From assembly GCF_004341205.1 (NCBI RefSeq), contig NZ_SLUL01000013.1, forward strand, positions 1 to 64,000: a DNA stretch of 64,000 nt, given 5' to 3'. Positions 35,034 through 43,743 of the stretch are shown here, piece after piece. This stretch comes from Thermolongibacillus altinsuensis (GTDB lineage: Bacteria; Bacillota; Bacilli; Bacillales; Anoxybacillaceae). The notes under the pieces were generated by a model. It worked only from the letters and a program-made list of their open reading frames with translations. It was not told where the DNA came from and ran no database searches. The stretch's first letter is position 1, and each line of letters begins with the position of its first letter. Made by a program: the position numbers and the translations under genes.

Positions 35034-35062
35034 AAGGTGTTCTTATAAGGACACCTTCTTTG
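35034..35062 (+). terminator. terminator after the amine oxidase
   Basis: AAGGTGTTCTTA and TAAGGACACCTT form a 12-bp stem, then CTTTGCT. An additional palindrome ACTTGTAATT/AATTACAAGT overlaps the stop. Confidence 0.7.
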
Positions 35063-35212
35063 CTCCTTCATGCAAAATAAACAATTATTGTTCTGAAATT
35101 TCTGTCTTTTTCGTTTGAAATGCACATAGATTTGAAAGGTGATGGTTTTCATAATGAAAGTATCGAAAAAGATGAAAAGTTTAATAAATGAAACGAAAAG
35201 GAGGAGCGGAAA

Positions 35213-35926
35213 ATGACGATGCACTCCATCACCTCAAGTAAATTAAAAACTCCAGAAGAAGCCATCGACTTAATTCAAGACGGCGATACTCTTTTAGTTG
35301 GCGGATTCGGTTTATGCGGTACACCTCTTACATTAATTGATGCGATTGCAATGCAAACGAAAGCGATGAATCTTACTGTTATTAGTAACAATCTCGGCGA
35401 AGCGGGAAAGGGATTAGGAAAATTATTACGCACGGGCCACATAAAGAAAGCAGTCGGTTCCTATTTCACTTCCAACCGCGACGCAGTGAAAGCTTGGAAA
35501 AACGGCGAATTAGAAATAGAGCTTATTCCGCAAGGCACACTTGCTGAAGCAATTCGAGCAGGTGGAGCCGGTATTGCAGGATTTTACATTAAAACAGGTG
35601 TCGGTACTGAATTAGCCAAAGGAAAAGAGGAAAGGATCTTTAACGGAGAAAGATACATTTTAATAGAAGGAATTACCGCCAAAGTCGCACTTATTAAAGC
35701 ATGGAAAGCAGATACTCTAGGAAATCTCATATATTCGAAATCTGCGAGAAACTTTAATCCGATGATGGCCACTGCTGCTGAGTTGGTAATTGCTGAGGTA
35801 GATGAAATCGTTCCTGTTGGAGAACTGGATCCAGAAAGGATCGTAACTCCTCATAACTACATTGATGTTATTGTTGAAAGCCGATACGAAAAGTCAGGTG
35901 GGATATATGTTGAAAAAAAATCATGA
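35213..35926 (+). CDS. CoA-transferase subunit A (ScoA type)
   Basis: Alpha subunit of a family I 3-oxoacid-type CoA-transferase, 237 residues. Landmarks are DGDTLLVGGFGLCGTP near residue 23, and IPQGTLAEAIRAGGAGIAGFYIKTGVGT near 103. Together with the beta subunit it moves CoA between succinyl-CoA or acetyl-CoA and a short acid, possibly an acid product of the island. ATG after GGAGGAGCGG. Its 3' end overlaps the start of the B subunit by 20 bases, so translation is coupled. Confidence 0.87.
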   Translation: MTMHSITSSKLKTPEEAIDLIQDGDTLLVGGFGLCGTPLTLIDAIAMQTKAMNLTVISNNLGEAGKGLGKLLRTGHIKKAVGSYFTSNRDAVKAWKNGELEIELIPQGTLAEAIRAGGAGIAGFYIKTGVGTELAKGKEERIFNGERYILIEGITAKVALIKAWKADTLGNLIYSKSARNFNPMMATAAELVIAEVDEIVPVGELDPERIVTPHNYIDVIVESRYEKSGGIYVEKKS

Positions 35927-36575
35927 TTACAGAATTCGAATTGCGAAACGGATTGCGAAAGAACTTACTGCAGGAATGGTTGTTAATCTTGGTGTTGGAA
36001 TTCCAACGCTAATTCCAGATTTTTTAGATCCAAACCAGGGAGTATTTCTACAGTCTGAAAACGGAATACTTGGCATGGGACCAACCCCCGCTGATGAAGA
36101 AATTGATATGGATTGCATCAGTGCAAGTAAACATCCCGTCACGCTTGATTTAGGCGCTTCTATTTTTTCGAGTTCCGATTCGTTCGCTATGATTCGAGGC
36201 GGCCATATCGATGTAGCTGTATTGGGGGCTTTGCAAGTAAGCGAAAAAGGAGAAATTGCTAACTGGGCCGTGCCTGGAAAAGACATTCTTGGAGTCGGAG
36301 GAGCAATGGACCTTGTTCCAGGGGCAAAAAAAATTATTATCGCCATTACTCATCTAACAAAGGACCATTCTCCAAAGCTAGTAAAAGAGCTAACATATCC
36401 AAGTAGCGGCATTCGTTCAGCAGAAATGATTGTAACGGAAAAAGCTGTATTTTCGATCAAAGATGGTGTGATGGTGTTAGAAGAAATAGCAGAGGATACA
36501 TCATTAGAAGAAATCATGGCAACCACAGAAGCAAGGTTCCAAATCGCAGAAAATCTTAAATACATGCACGTGTAA
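35907..36575 (+). CDS. CoA-transferase subunit B (ScoB type)
   Basis: Beta subunit of the CoA-transferase, 222 residues. The catalytic glutamate is seen in LQSENGILGMGP (about residue 47), the family active site. GVGIPTLIPDF and the HLTKDHSPKLVKELTYP region are conserved. Start is ATG 35907, preceded by CAGGTGGG inside the A-subunit gene; longer in-frame starts lie deep inside that gene. The exact acid substrate cannot be read from sequence. Confidence 0.87.
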   Translation: MLKKNHDYRIRIAKRIAKELTAGMVVNLGVGIPTLIPDFLDPNQGVFLQSENGILGMGPTPADEEIDMDCISASKHPVTLDLGASIFSSSDSFAMIRGGHIDVAVLGALQVSEKGEIANWAVPGKDILGVGGAMDLVPGAKKIIIAITHLTKDHSPKLVKELTYPSSGIRSAEMIVTEKAVFSIKDGVMVLEEIAEDTSLEEIMATTEARFQIAENLKYMHV

Positions 36576-36691
36576 GAGGTGGAAATTTATAAAATTGCTA
36601 AATGGAGAATGTCGCACCGATTACATTTACAAAATGACAACCGAGAAGGACGATCTGCAATCGTTAAGTTTAAAAGAAAAGGAGTCATTAG

Positions 36692-37681
36692 ATGACAAAG
36701 CCAAAAATCCTACAGATTCTTTCTATGTATCATGAAGAAGGAGAAAAAGTGCTTCAAGAGGGAGCTGAAGTCATTCGTACGGATGAATATGATCCATCTT
36801 CCATTTGCAAAATGGTTCGTGAAGTTGAAGGCATCGTTCTGCGTGCGCCTGCAAAAATCACAAAGGAGATTATAGACGCCGCTCCTAAGTTAAAGGTGAT
36901 CTCTGGAGCCGGTGTTGGTTTAGATAATATCGATGTTAAATACGCAACTCAAAAGGGCATACCGGTATTACATGCACCTGCCGTTAACAACGTATCAACG
37001 GCGGAGCATGCTGTCATGCTGATTATGGCTTTAAGCAAGGGGCTGATCCCTTTTCATTCAGCGATGAGCCAAGGAAACTATGATTCTAGGACTCATCTTG
37101 AATCGTTTGAACTGAAAGGAAAAAGAGCTGGAATTGTCGGTTTTGGAAGCATAGCGAAAGAAGTGGCAAAAAAGTTAAAACTAGGATTAGAAATGGATGT
37201 TATCGTTTGGGTGAGACAATACGACAAAACAAAACATTCCTTGGCCGAAGAGCTAGGCCTCACGGTAACCACTGATCTTGAGTTTCTTATTAAAACATCC
37301 GATTATATTTCCCTGCATATTCCATTAACAGAAAATACGAAGGGATTGATTAATAAGTACTACTTTCAGCTTATGAAACCCACAGCCTACTTAATTAACA
37401 CGGCAAGGGGAGGGATCGTGAATCAGGACGATCTTTATGAAGCTCTTCAAAACGGGATCATTGCTGGAGCTGCTTTAGATGTTTTTGACCCTGAGCCGCC
37501 TCCAAAAGACTTGCCTTTACTCTCACTGCCAAACATCATCGTAACTCCGCATGTTGGTGGAACCACGGTGGAAAGCAACCTCATTATGGCCACAACGGTT
37601 GCAAGAAATATTTTAAAAGCCCTAGCAGGTGAAAAACCAGATTTTATAGGGAATCCAGAAGTCTACCAAAAAACAATGTAA
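36692..37681 (+). CDS. D-isomer 2-hydroxyacid dehydrogenase
   Basis: NAD-dependent 2-hydroxyacid dehydrogenase of 329 residues, 3-phosphoglycerate dehydrogenase-like. The nucleotide fold is VGFGSIAKEVAKKL (about 150-163); catalytic Arg is in NTARGGIVN, Glu in FDPEPP and His in TPHVGGTT. Reduces or oxidises a 2-keto/2-hydroxy acid. It belongs to a CdaR-controlled setting, which favours a hydroxy diacid intermediate rather than serine biosynthesis. AAAGGAG precedes ATG 36692; the next gene follows by 16 bases. Confidence 0.83.
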   Translation: MTKPKILQILSMYHEEGEKVLQEGAEVIRTDEYDPSSICKMVREVEGIVLRAPAKITKEIIDAAPKLKVISGAGVGLDNIDVKYATQKGIPVLHAPAVNNVSTAEHAVMLIMALSKGLIPFHSAMSQGNYDSRTHLESFELKGKRAGIVGFGSIAKEVAKKLKLGLEMDVIVWVRQYDKTKHSLAEELGLTVTTDLEFLIKTSDYISLHIPLTENTKGLINKYYFQLMKPTAYLINTARGGIVNQDDLYEALQNGIIAGAALDVFDPEPPPKDLPLLSLPNIIVTPHVGGTTVESNLIMATTVARNILKALAGEKPDFIGNPEVYQKTM

Positions 37682-37697
37682 TGGAGATGTTCGATTC

Positions 37698-38777
37698 ATG
37701 AGAAACTATTCAATCGCATTAATTCCAGGTGACGGAATTGGAGTTGACGTCATAAGAGAAGGAAAAAAAGTATTAGATACAGCCTGTGAAATTGACGGAG
37801 GAATCTCGATTCAATACGAACAATTTGATTGGAGCTGCGAGTATTACTTAAAGCATGGAAAGATGATGCCGGATAACGGTCTTGAAATACTTAAAAACTT
37901 TGATTCTATTTATTTAGGAGCGGTCGGCTATCCAGGTGTTCCAGATCATGTTTCATTATGGGGGCTGCTGCTTCCGATCCGTCGGCAATTCCAGCAATAT
38001 ATTAATATTCGTCCTGTCAAATTGCTGCGTGGAATCAAATCACCGCTAGCAAACAGAGGTGTGGAAGACCTAGATTTTATCGTCATTCGCGAGAACAATG
38101 AAGGAGAATATTCTAGTATCGGCGGGCGTATGTACGAAGGTACTAATATGGACATGGCCATTCAAAATAGTGTGTTTACAAGACATGGGGTTGAAAGAGT
38201 ATTACGATATGCTTTCAATCTTGCAAATCAACAAGGGAAAAGAAAACGCTTAACAGCTGCTACAAAATCAAATGGCATTAATCATACCATGCCGTTTTGG
38301 GATGAGTATGTCCAAAAAATCAATAAAGAGTTTCCAGATGTTAAAACAGATATCATCCATATTGATGCTCTTTGTGCGTTTTTCGTAACAAAGCCAGATG
38401 TATTTGATGTCGTTGTTGCTTCTAATTTATTTGGGGATATCCTGACGGATTTAGGAGCAGCAATTATTGGAGGATTGGGAATTGCACCTTCAGCAAACAT
38501 AAATCCAGAAAAGAAATTCCCTTCCATGTTTGAACCTGTTCATGGTTCAGCGCCTGATATTGCTGGAAAAGGAATTGCCAATCCAACGGCAGCGATATGG
38601 TGCGCGAGCATGATGCTTGAACATTTTGGAGAAAACAAACTTGCAAAAGCAATCATGGAGGCGCTTCAGGATGTTCTCGAGGAAGGAAGAATTGTTACAC
38701 CAGACCTTGGTGGAAATGCTACAACTGAAGAATTTGGCGAACAGGTTTGTAGAAGACTGAGAGAAAATTATGGATGA
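37698..38777 (+). CDS. tartrate/D-malate-type decarboxylating dehydrogenase
   Basis: A 359-residue member of the isocitrate/isopropylmalate dehydrogenase family, closest in layout to tartrate dehydrogenase/D-malate dehydrogenase (YcsA, DmlA). Seen are IPGDGIG at the start, the substrate Arg/Tyr region NIRPVKLL and RENNEGEYSS, and the metal-binding Asp in ASNLFGDILTDLGAAI. These enzymes oxidatively decarboxylate D-malate or tartrate to pyruvate or related acids. In E. coli a DmlA gene is adjacent to the CntA-like yeaW, a parallel to the pairing here. Last gene of the island. Confidence 0.85.
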   Translation: MRNYSIALIPGDGIGVDVIREGKKVLDTACEIDGGISIQYEQFDWSCEYYLKHGKMMPDNGLEILKNFDSIYLGAVGYPGVPDHVSLWGLLLPIRRQFQQYINIRPVKLLRGIKSPLANRGVEDLDFIVIRENNEGEYSSIGGRMYEGTNMDMAIQNSVFTRHGVERVLRYAFNLANQQGKRKRLTAATKSNGINHTMPFWDEYVQKINKEFPDVKTDIIHIDALCAFFVTKPDVFDVVVASNLFGDILTDLGAAIIGGLGIAPSANINPEKKFPSMFEPVHGSAPDIAGKGIANPTAAIWCASMMLEHFGENKLAKAIMEALQDVLEEGRIVTPDLGGNATTEEFGEQVCRRLRENYG

Positions 38778-38875
38778 AGAACGCATCGCAAAAAAAGGAT
38801 TGGGAACGAATTTGGAACAAGATAAAAGTTAGCCGCATCAAAAGCACTTATTAAGCTAAAGGGTGTAAGAGTGAC

Positions 38876-38908
38876 AACAGGAGTTGCATCAGCAACTCCT
38901 GTTCTTAT
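38876..38908 (+). terminator. terminator of the catabolic island
   Basis: AACAGGAGTTGC and GCAACTCCTGTT form a perfect 12-bp stem with a 4-base loop, then CTTATTC. Confidence 0.8.
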
Positions 38909-39035
38909 TCAAGAAACTTCCATCATCTGTGGTGAAGCTCGCTTCATGGTTGGTTAACGTGTTGATTGGTAAATTACAGACATTTATGGCGGGTTTATGT
39001 TAAAATATGGTTATATCATAAGAGGGGGGAGAAAG

Positions 39036-39479
39036 TTGGGAGAAATTAAATATATAAAAATAAACGCCCTTTTACTACTTGCGATCATACCTCTTTCCGT
39101 TGTTGGTTATTTATTTGCAGTCTATGACGAATCTTTGTTTTTCCTATATGAATGGCTTCTTATGTTACTAATTTTAGTTTCAACGATTTTATCAATCATA
39201 AGCATTGTTAAGATTAAGGGTAATTTAAAGTGGGTCTCTATTTCCATTTTAGCCTTTCTTGTTCAATTTTTAGTTCTCAGTTTGTTCTTAGGCCCTTTTA
39301 CCGAGTACAGTTTATTTTCTGTATTTTATATCGTTACATTCTTTGCTATTATGATTTTTATTGCAACCTTCAGGAAAGTTGAAAAATTCAAATTCCTACC
39401 GGTGATTTTTATAATCGTCTCGATCATATTCACGTTTTATATGTTATTTTTAAATAGTTTATGGGGAAGAGGATTTTAG
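39036..39479 (+). CDS. multi-pass membrane protein, unknown
   Basis: A 147-residue hydrophobic protein with four predicted membrane helices and short loops, no cysteine or catalytic motif. I choose TTG 39036, which lies after AGGGGGGAG; ATG 38997 further up has no ribosome binding site. No family recognised. The last bases overlap a possible 51-residue frame (ATG 39461 to stop 39616) whose reality I doubt. Confidence 0.5.
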   Translation: MGEIKYIKINALLLLAIIPLSVVGYLFAVYDESLFFLYEWLLMLLILVSTILSIISIVKIKGNLKWVSISILAFLVQFLVLSLFLGPFTEYSLFSVFYIVTFFAIMIFIATFRKVEKFKFLPVIFIIVSIIFTFYMLFLNSLWGRGF

Positions 39480-39598
39480 TTAAGTTTCTTTTATTATCGT
39501 GCCGCGATATTCAAATTGTTGAAATAAAAGAAAGCCAAAATGATGAAGAAGAGACACTATTGAAAGTAAATAATGCCCATCTACATCTTGCTAACTTT

Positions 39599-39642
39599 AC
39601 AATGAAAAGGCATTAGGGCGATTCCTAGTGCTTTTTCATTGT
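39599..39642 (+). terminator. long inverted repeat
   Basis: ACAATGAAAAGGCATTAGG and CCTAGTGCTTTTTCATTGT pair with few mismatches over a 6-base loop. No U-run, so terminator use is uncertain. Confidence 0.45.
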
Positions 39643-39676
39643 ATGAAAATTATGAAAATAAGGAGTGGCTTCTAAT

Positions 39677-39921
39677 ATGAACATTCGCAGTTTTCGCAAA
39701 GAGGATTGGTTGCAAGTGAAAGAAATTTACGAACAAGGAATTGCAACAGGTTTTGGACATTAACTGCGGGAATTTTCCCTGAAAACATACCAAGTTTACG
39801 TTTACATCAAAGTGTTGGATTTCGTGAAGTTGGTATACGACAACGTATAGGAAAGTTAAATGGTGTATGGCGTGATGTTGTATTGCTCGAACGTCGTAGT
39901 CAAATCGTAGGTATAGATTGA
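39677..39921 (+). pseudogene. GNAT acetyltransferase with internal deletion
   Basis: ATG 39677 (after AAGGAG) begins MNIRSFRKEDWLQVKEIYEQGIATG, the N-terminus of a phosphinothricin-acetyltransferase-like GNAT protein. Immediately after, in another frame, FWTLTAGIFPENIPSLRLHQ and GFREVGIRQRIGKLNGVWRDVVLLERRS give the C-terminal acetyl-CoA-binding end. About 80-100 residues between them are missing, and the frame is shifted at the joint near 39751. A clean internal deletion has killed the gene. Confidence 0.75.
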
Positions 39922-40052
39922 GAATTATTTTTAATCATGAAGCAAACAAAAGAGGGATATTGCAGTTGAAACGGCAAAAGAAGAGTGGAAAAAATACTCT
40001 TGTCACCGTAAGCGTTCAAAACTTTTAAGGACTTTTCAATTAAATGCTAAAC

Positions 40053-40084
40053 AAAAGAGTCAGCGTAAGCCGACTCTTTTTTAA
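40053..40084. terminator. bidirectional terminator before the SDR gene
   Basis: AAAAGAGTC (40053-40061) and GACTCTTTT (40072-40080) with T-runs on both strands; ends the minus-strand SDR transcript. Confidence 0.75.
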
Positions 40085-40105
40085 GTCCCACCGTCACGAT
40101 CCCTC

Positions 40106-40954
40106 TCAAAACCGTTTTGTCATCATCCGCTCCCACCACTTCCACGGCAGTACATTTTTCAGAAAAATTCCTAATTTCACGCCTTTGCCAACCGGATACC
40201 GCAATTTCGGAGAGGGAGACTTTGCCACTTGCACAATCTGTCGGATCACTTCATCCGGAGCAGGTGCCGTCTCAGCAACCTGATTGACATATTTCAAAAT
40301 CGCCTTCATCTCTTTCGCATAAGGAGAATTCGGATGGATCGTTACCGCTCCCAACCCTTTTGACCAGATATCTGTTTTATAGGATCCCGGTTCAATCAAA
40401 ACTACATGAACGCCATACGGCAGCATCTCCAAACGCAAAGACTCGCTGAATCCTTCCACCGCAAACTTGGATGCCACATAAGGTCCCATAGAAGGGAATC
40501 CGATCCGTCCACTGATACTGCTTATATTCACAATCTTGCCGCTTCTGCGTTCCCTCATCGACGGCAAAACCGCTTTCGTTACTGCCACCAAACCGAAAAA
40601 ATTGGTTTCAAATTGCCGTCGCCATTCTTCAACAGCAAGTTCCTCCGTGAATCCGCCCGCTGCATAACCCGCATTGTTCACCAACAGATCAATTCGTCCG
40701 TAACGGTGAATTACATCCTGAATCACAGTTTCCACGGCGGAAAAATCGGTCACATCCAATTGAACAATCTCAATCCGATCTGTTACCCCCGCTTCTTTAG
40801 CCGCCGCTTCCAGCCGTCCTCTGTTATCCAAGTTTCTCATTGAAGCCAGCACGCGATAGCCTTCGCCGGCAAGTGCCACACTCGTCAACAAACCAAAGCC
40901 GCTTGAAGCTCCTGTAACAAACGCAACAGGTTGATTGTCAAAAGTTTGATTCAC
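40106..40954 (-). CDS. short-chain dehydrogenase/reductase
   Basis: NAD(P)-dependent SDR oxidoreductase of 282 residues. Cofactor motif TGASSGFG is at residues 14-21, NNAG near 95, catalytic Ser in VNISSISG and Tyr-Lys in YVASK. Classical SDR with an extended C-terminal region; substrate unknown. I start it at GTG 40954, just after GGAGGGGGATCTT on the minus strand. By eye it is clearly richer in GC than both flanks, which suggests acquisition from another Bacillaceae genome. Confidence 0.82.
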   Translation of the reverse strand: MNQTFDNQPVAFVTGASSGFGLLTSVALAGEGYRVLASMRNLDNRGRLEAAAKEAGVTDRIEIVQLDVTDFSAVETVIQDVIHRYGRIDLLVNNAGYAAGGFTEELAVEEWRRQFETNFFGLVAVTKAVLPSMRERRSGKIVNISSISGRIGFPSMGPYVASKFAVEGFSESLRLEMLPYGVHVVLIEPGSYKTDIWSKGLGAVTIHPNSPYAKEMKAILKYVNQVAETAPAPDEVIRQIVQVAKSPSPKLRYPVGKGVKLGIFLKNVLPWKWWERMMTKRF

Positions 40955-41059
40955 AAGATCCCCCTCCAATTTCTCTACTCCTCTTAATGATAACATTGGG
41001 CTCTTTAAAAAGAATAATGTAGTTTAACAGTCAATAGTCATGCAATGATGCGGTTATAA

Positions 41060-41476
41060 TGAATCGTTCATGCAGAAATGGAAAGATTGAGAAGAAACGA
41101 TGGATTAGCCTTCATCTTCCCGTTATGGTGGTATTCATTACCGGCGATGGTAAAAGGATATATAGACCGGGTATGGAACTATGGCTTTGCTTATGGAGAA
41201 GCGCGCCTTCCACACAAAAAGGTGTTGTGGATTCCGCTTGTCGGGGAGACGGAAGAAAGTCTTAAAAAAAGAAATTTCGATACGATGATTTCCCATTATT
41301 TGAATGTTGGTTTAGCTGGCTATACCGGCATTCCTCAGTCTGAAGTGGCATTTCTGTATAATACGTTAGCTGAAGATCTTGAAAACGAAGAGGAAATCAA
41401 AAAACATTATGAAAGTCTTTTCAATCGAGCGTATGAGCTAGGGAATACATATAGCCATTCATTAACTGAAAAATAA
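41060..41476 (+). pseudogene. NAD(P)H oxidoreductase (quinone), 5'-truncated
   Basis: The frame after a TGA near 41057 reads VHAEMERLRRNDGLAFIFPLWWYSLPAM, then GYIDRVWNYGFAYG, the middle of flavodoxin-like NAD(P)H:quinone oxidoreductases (YwrO/KefF type), and continues to a normal C-terminus at 41476. About 60-75 N-terminal residues with the FMN phosphate loop are absent, and no start with ribosome binding site exists. The break lies next to the upstream region of the SDR gene, so insertion of that gene may have removed the 5' end. Confidence 0.65.
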
Positions 41477-41714
41477 TCATGGTGAGAATGGTGTACCAAA
41501 CCGATTCGAAATTGTAAAAAGCTATCTTATCTACCAAAATCATCCTTTAATTTTTCTGAAAAATTGAGAATAAAATAGAATTACGAACCGATTAGTATTT
41601 AAAAGTAAAAGACCAATTTGCAAGATCGATTAAGGGAAAAAGATGGAAATTTAATCGATTTGTGATCATATTATTAAAAAAGAAAAGAATGGTTTCAGAG
41701 AAAGGATGATCTGC

Positions 41715-42560
41715 TTGAAAGCGATTAGTGTCATTGGAGCTGGCACAATGGGGAGAGGAATTGCCTATACATGTGCCGCTCATGGGTTTCATGTGACAGT
41801 CCACGACATAGAAGAAAAAGCGCTAAAAAGCTGTGAAAATTATATAGAAGAACAGTTTCAAAAAGCAATTGAAAAAGGAAAGATATCGGAATTTGATGCT
41901 GAAAGGGCAAAAAACAGTATTGTGTATACAACAAACATAAAGCAAGCGGCTCAATCAGCTGATTTAATTATCGAGGCTGTATTGGAAATCATGGATCTAA
42001 AAATAAGAATATTCAAAGAATTAGATCAATACACCAAACCGGAAACGATCTTGGCGACAAATACATCGACAATGAGTCCGACAGAAATTGCCGCCCAAAC
42101 AAACAGACCCGACAAATGTATTGCTTTACACTTTTTTAACCCTGTTCCAAAAATGAAATTAATTGAAGTGATATGCGGATTAGAAACATCAGAAGAAACG
42201 GTGGAAAAATGTTTTGCCTTCGGGAAAGCAATCGGAAAGGAATGTGTAAAAATTAATGAATTTCCTGGCTTTGCCGTAAGCCGCATGAACTGCCTGATCG
42301 GAAATGAAGCGATGAACATGGTGATGGAGGGTGTCGGAAGCGTTGAAGATATCGATAAAGCGATTAAACTCGGTTTAAATCATCCGATGGGGCCGCTGGA
42401 ATTAGCTGATTTAGTCGGCTTAGATACGAGATTGCGAAACATGGAGTATCTCTATCAAACATTAGGAGAAAAGTATCGCCCTTGTCCATTATTAAGAAAG
42501 TATGTGAAAGCCGGTTGGTTAGGCAAAAAAACAGGAAAAGGATTTTATGAATATAAGTAA
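41715..42560 (+). CDS. 3-hydroxybutyryl-CoA dehydrogenase
   Basis: NAD-dependent 3-hydroxyacyl-CoA dehydrogenase of 281 residues. Rossmann motif VIGAGTMGRGIAY is at the N-terminus; LHFFNPVPKMKLIEV carries the catalytic His, and ExxGxxG-type residues follow. C-terminal helical domain begins near residue 185 (FPGFAVSRMN). I choose TTG 41715, nine bases after AAAGG; ATG 41706 overlaps that site. First of four genes that together convert acetyl-CoA and butyryl-CoA or carry out a beta-oxidation turn. Confidence 0.88.
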   Translation: MKAISVIGAGTMGRGIAYTCAAHGFHVTVHDIEEKALKSCENYIEEQFQKAIEKGKISEFDAERAKNSIVYTTNIKQAAQSADLIIEAVLEIMDLKIRIFKELDQYTKPETILATNTSTMSPTEIAAQTNRPDKCIALHFFNPVPKMKLIEVICGLETSEETVEKCFAFGKAIGKECVKINEFPGFAVSRMNCLIGNEAMNMVMEGVGSVEDIDKAIKLGLNHPMGPLELADLVGLDTRLRNMEYLYQTLGEKYRPCPLLRKYVKAGWLGKKTGKGFYEYK

Positions 42561-42573
42561 AGAGGTGAACAAA

Positions 42574-43722
42574 ATGGATTTTCGGTTCGATGAAGAGATT
42601 GAATTTTTAAAACGAAATGTAAGAGATTTTGTGCAAACAGAAGTAGAGGCAGTAGCACAGCAGATTGAAGAAGAAGATAAAATTCCCGAGCGAATCGTTG
42701 AAATGTCAAAAGAACTAGGCTTGTTTGGCTTAAGTATTCCTGAAGAGTATGGCGGTCTAGGCATTGGAATGGTCGGGAAATGCGCTTTATATGAAGAAAT
42801 AGGCGCAACCCATAATGGATTTACAACATTAATCGGAGCACACACAGGGATCGGCACAGTCGGCATTGTTGAAATGGGAAATGAAGAACAAAAGAAAAAA
42901 TACTTACCAGCCATGGCTCGGGGTGAAAAAATAGGCGCCTTCGCATTGACTGAACCAAGTGCTGGTTCAAATGCGGCTAACTTGAAAACGACAGCTGTCA
43001 AAAAAGGAGATAAATATATTTTAAACGGAACAAAGCATTATATTACAAACGCAACAGTTGCGGATGTTTTTACTGTGATGGCCGTGACTGATCCAGCGAA
43101 AGGCCCGAAAGGAATCACTTCATTTATTGTTGAAAAAGATTTTCCGGGTTTTCATGTCGGGGCTGTTGAAAAGAAAATGGGATTAAAAGGTTCACAATCC
43201 GCTGAAATTATTTTAGAAGATTGCGAGGTGCCTGTCCAAAACGTTTTAGGCGAAGAAGGGCAAGGATATGTGAATGCCTTGAAAATTTTAGCAAATGGAC
43301 GGGCCGGTTTAGCTGCAAGAAATTTAGGATCTTGTCAAAAGCTGCTTGATTTATCCGTTCAATATGCAAAAAAACGAATTCAATTTGATGTGCCGATTAT
43401 TGAACATCAAGCAGTTGCCCATATGCTTGCGGAAATGGCAATGGAAATCGAAGCATTACGTTCTTTCACTTATCGTGTAGCGTGGATGGTTGACCAAGGA
43501 ATGAAGGTCATTAAAGAGGCGGCGATGTTAAAGCTTTATGGTTCAGAAGTTTATAACAGAGTGGCTGACAAAGCCGTACAAATTCATGGCGGCTTAGGCT
43601 ATATTTCTGATTATCCGATTGAGAGATTTTACCGTGATGCGAGGATTACGAGAATTTATGAAGGAACATCGGAAATTCAAAAAAATATTATTGCTCGGCA
43701 ATTACAAAAGGAATATAGCTAA
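42574..43722 (+). CDS. short-chain acyl-CoA dehydrogenase
   Basis: FAD flavoprotein of 382 residues that desaturates short acyl-CoA. The motifs FALTEPSAGSNAANLKT and YITNATVADVFTVMA (FAD contact), and the C-terminal IHGGLGYISDYPIERFYRDARITRIYEGTSEIQ with the catalytic Glu in YEGTSE are plain. Start is ATG 42574 behind AGAGGTG, 13 bases after hbd. No etfAB genes lie nearby, so the electron acceptor flavoprotein is encoded elsewhere. Confidence 0.9.
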   Translation: MDFRFDEEIEFLKRNVRDFVQTEVEAVAQQIEEEDKIPERIVEMSKELGLFGLSIPEEYGGLGIGMVGKCALYEEIGATHNGFTTLIGAHTGIGTVGIVEMGNEEQKKKYLPAMARGEKIGAFALTEPSAGSNAANLKTTAVKKGDKYILNGTKHYITNATVADVFTVMAVTDPAKGPKGITSFIVEKDFPGFHVGAVEKKMGLKGSQSAEIILEDCEVPVQNVLGEEGQGYVNALKILANGRAGLAARNLGSCQKLLDLSVQYAKKRIQFDVPIIEHQAVAHMLAEMAMEIEALRSFTYRVAWMVDQGMKVIKEAAMLKLYGSEVYNRVADKAVQIHGGLGYISDYPIERFYRDARITRIYEGTSEIQKNIIARQLQKEYS

Positions 43723-43743
43723 TGAAAAGGGAGGAAAACGTCC

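Noticed and set aside
36692-37681. Assignment of the hydroxyacid dehydrogenase as serA (serine biosynthesis)
   Set aside because: The C-terminal ACT domain of long SerA proteins is absent and the context is catabolic.
39461-39616. 51-residue frame overlapping the membrane protein end
   Set aside because: No ribosome binding site, overlaps a hairpin, and resembles no family; kept only as a remark.
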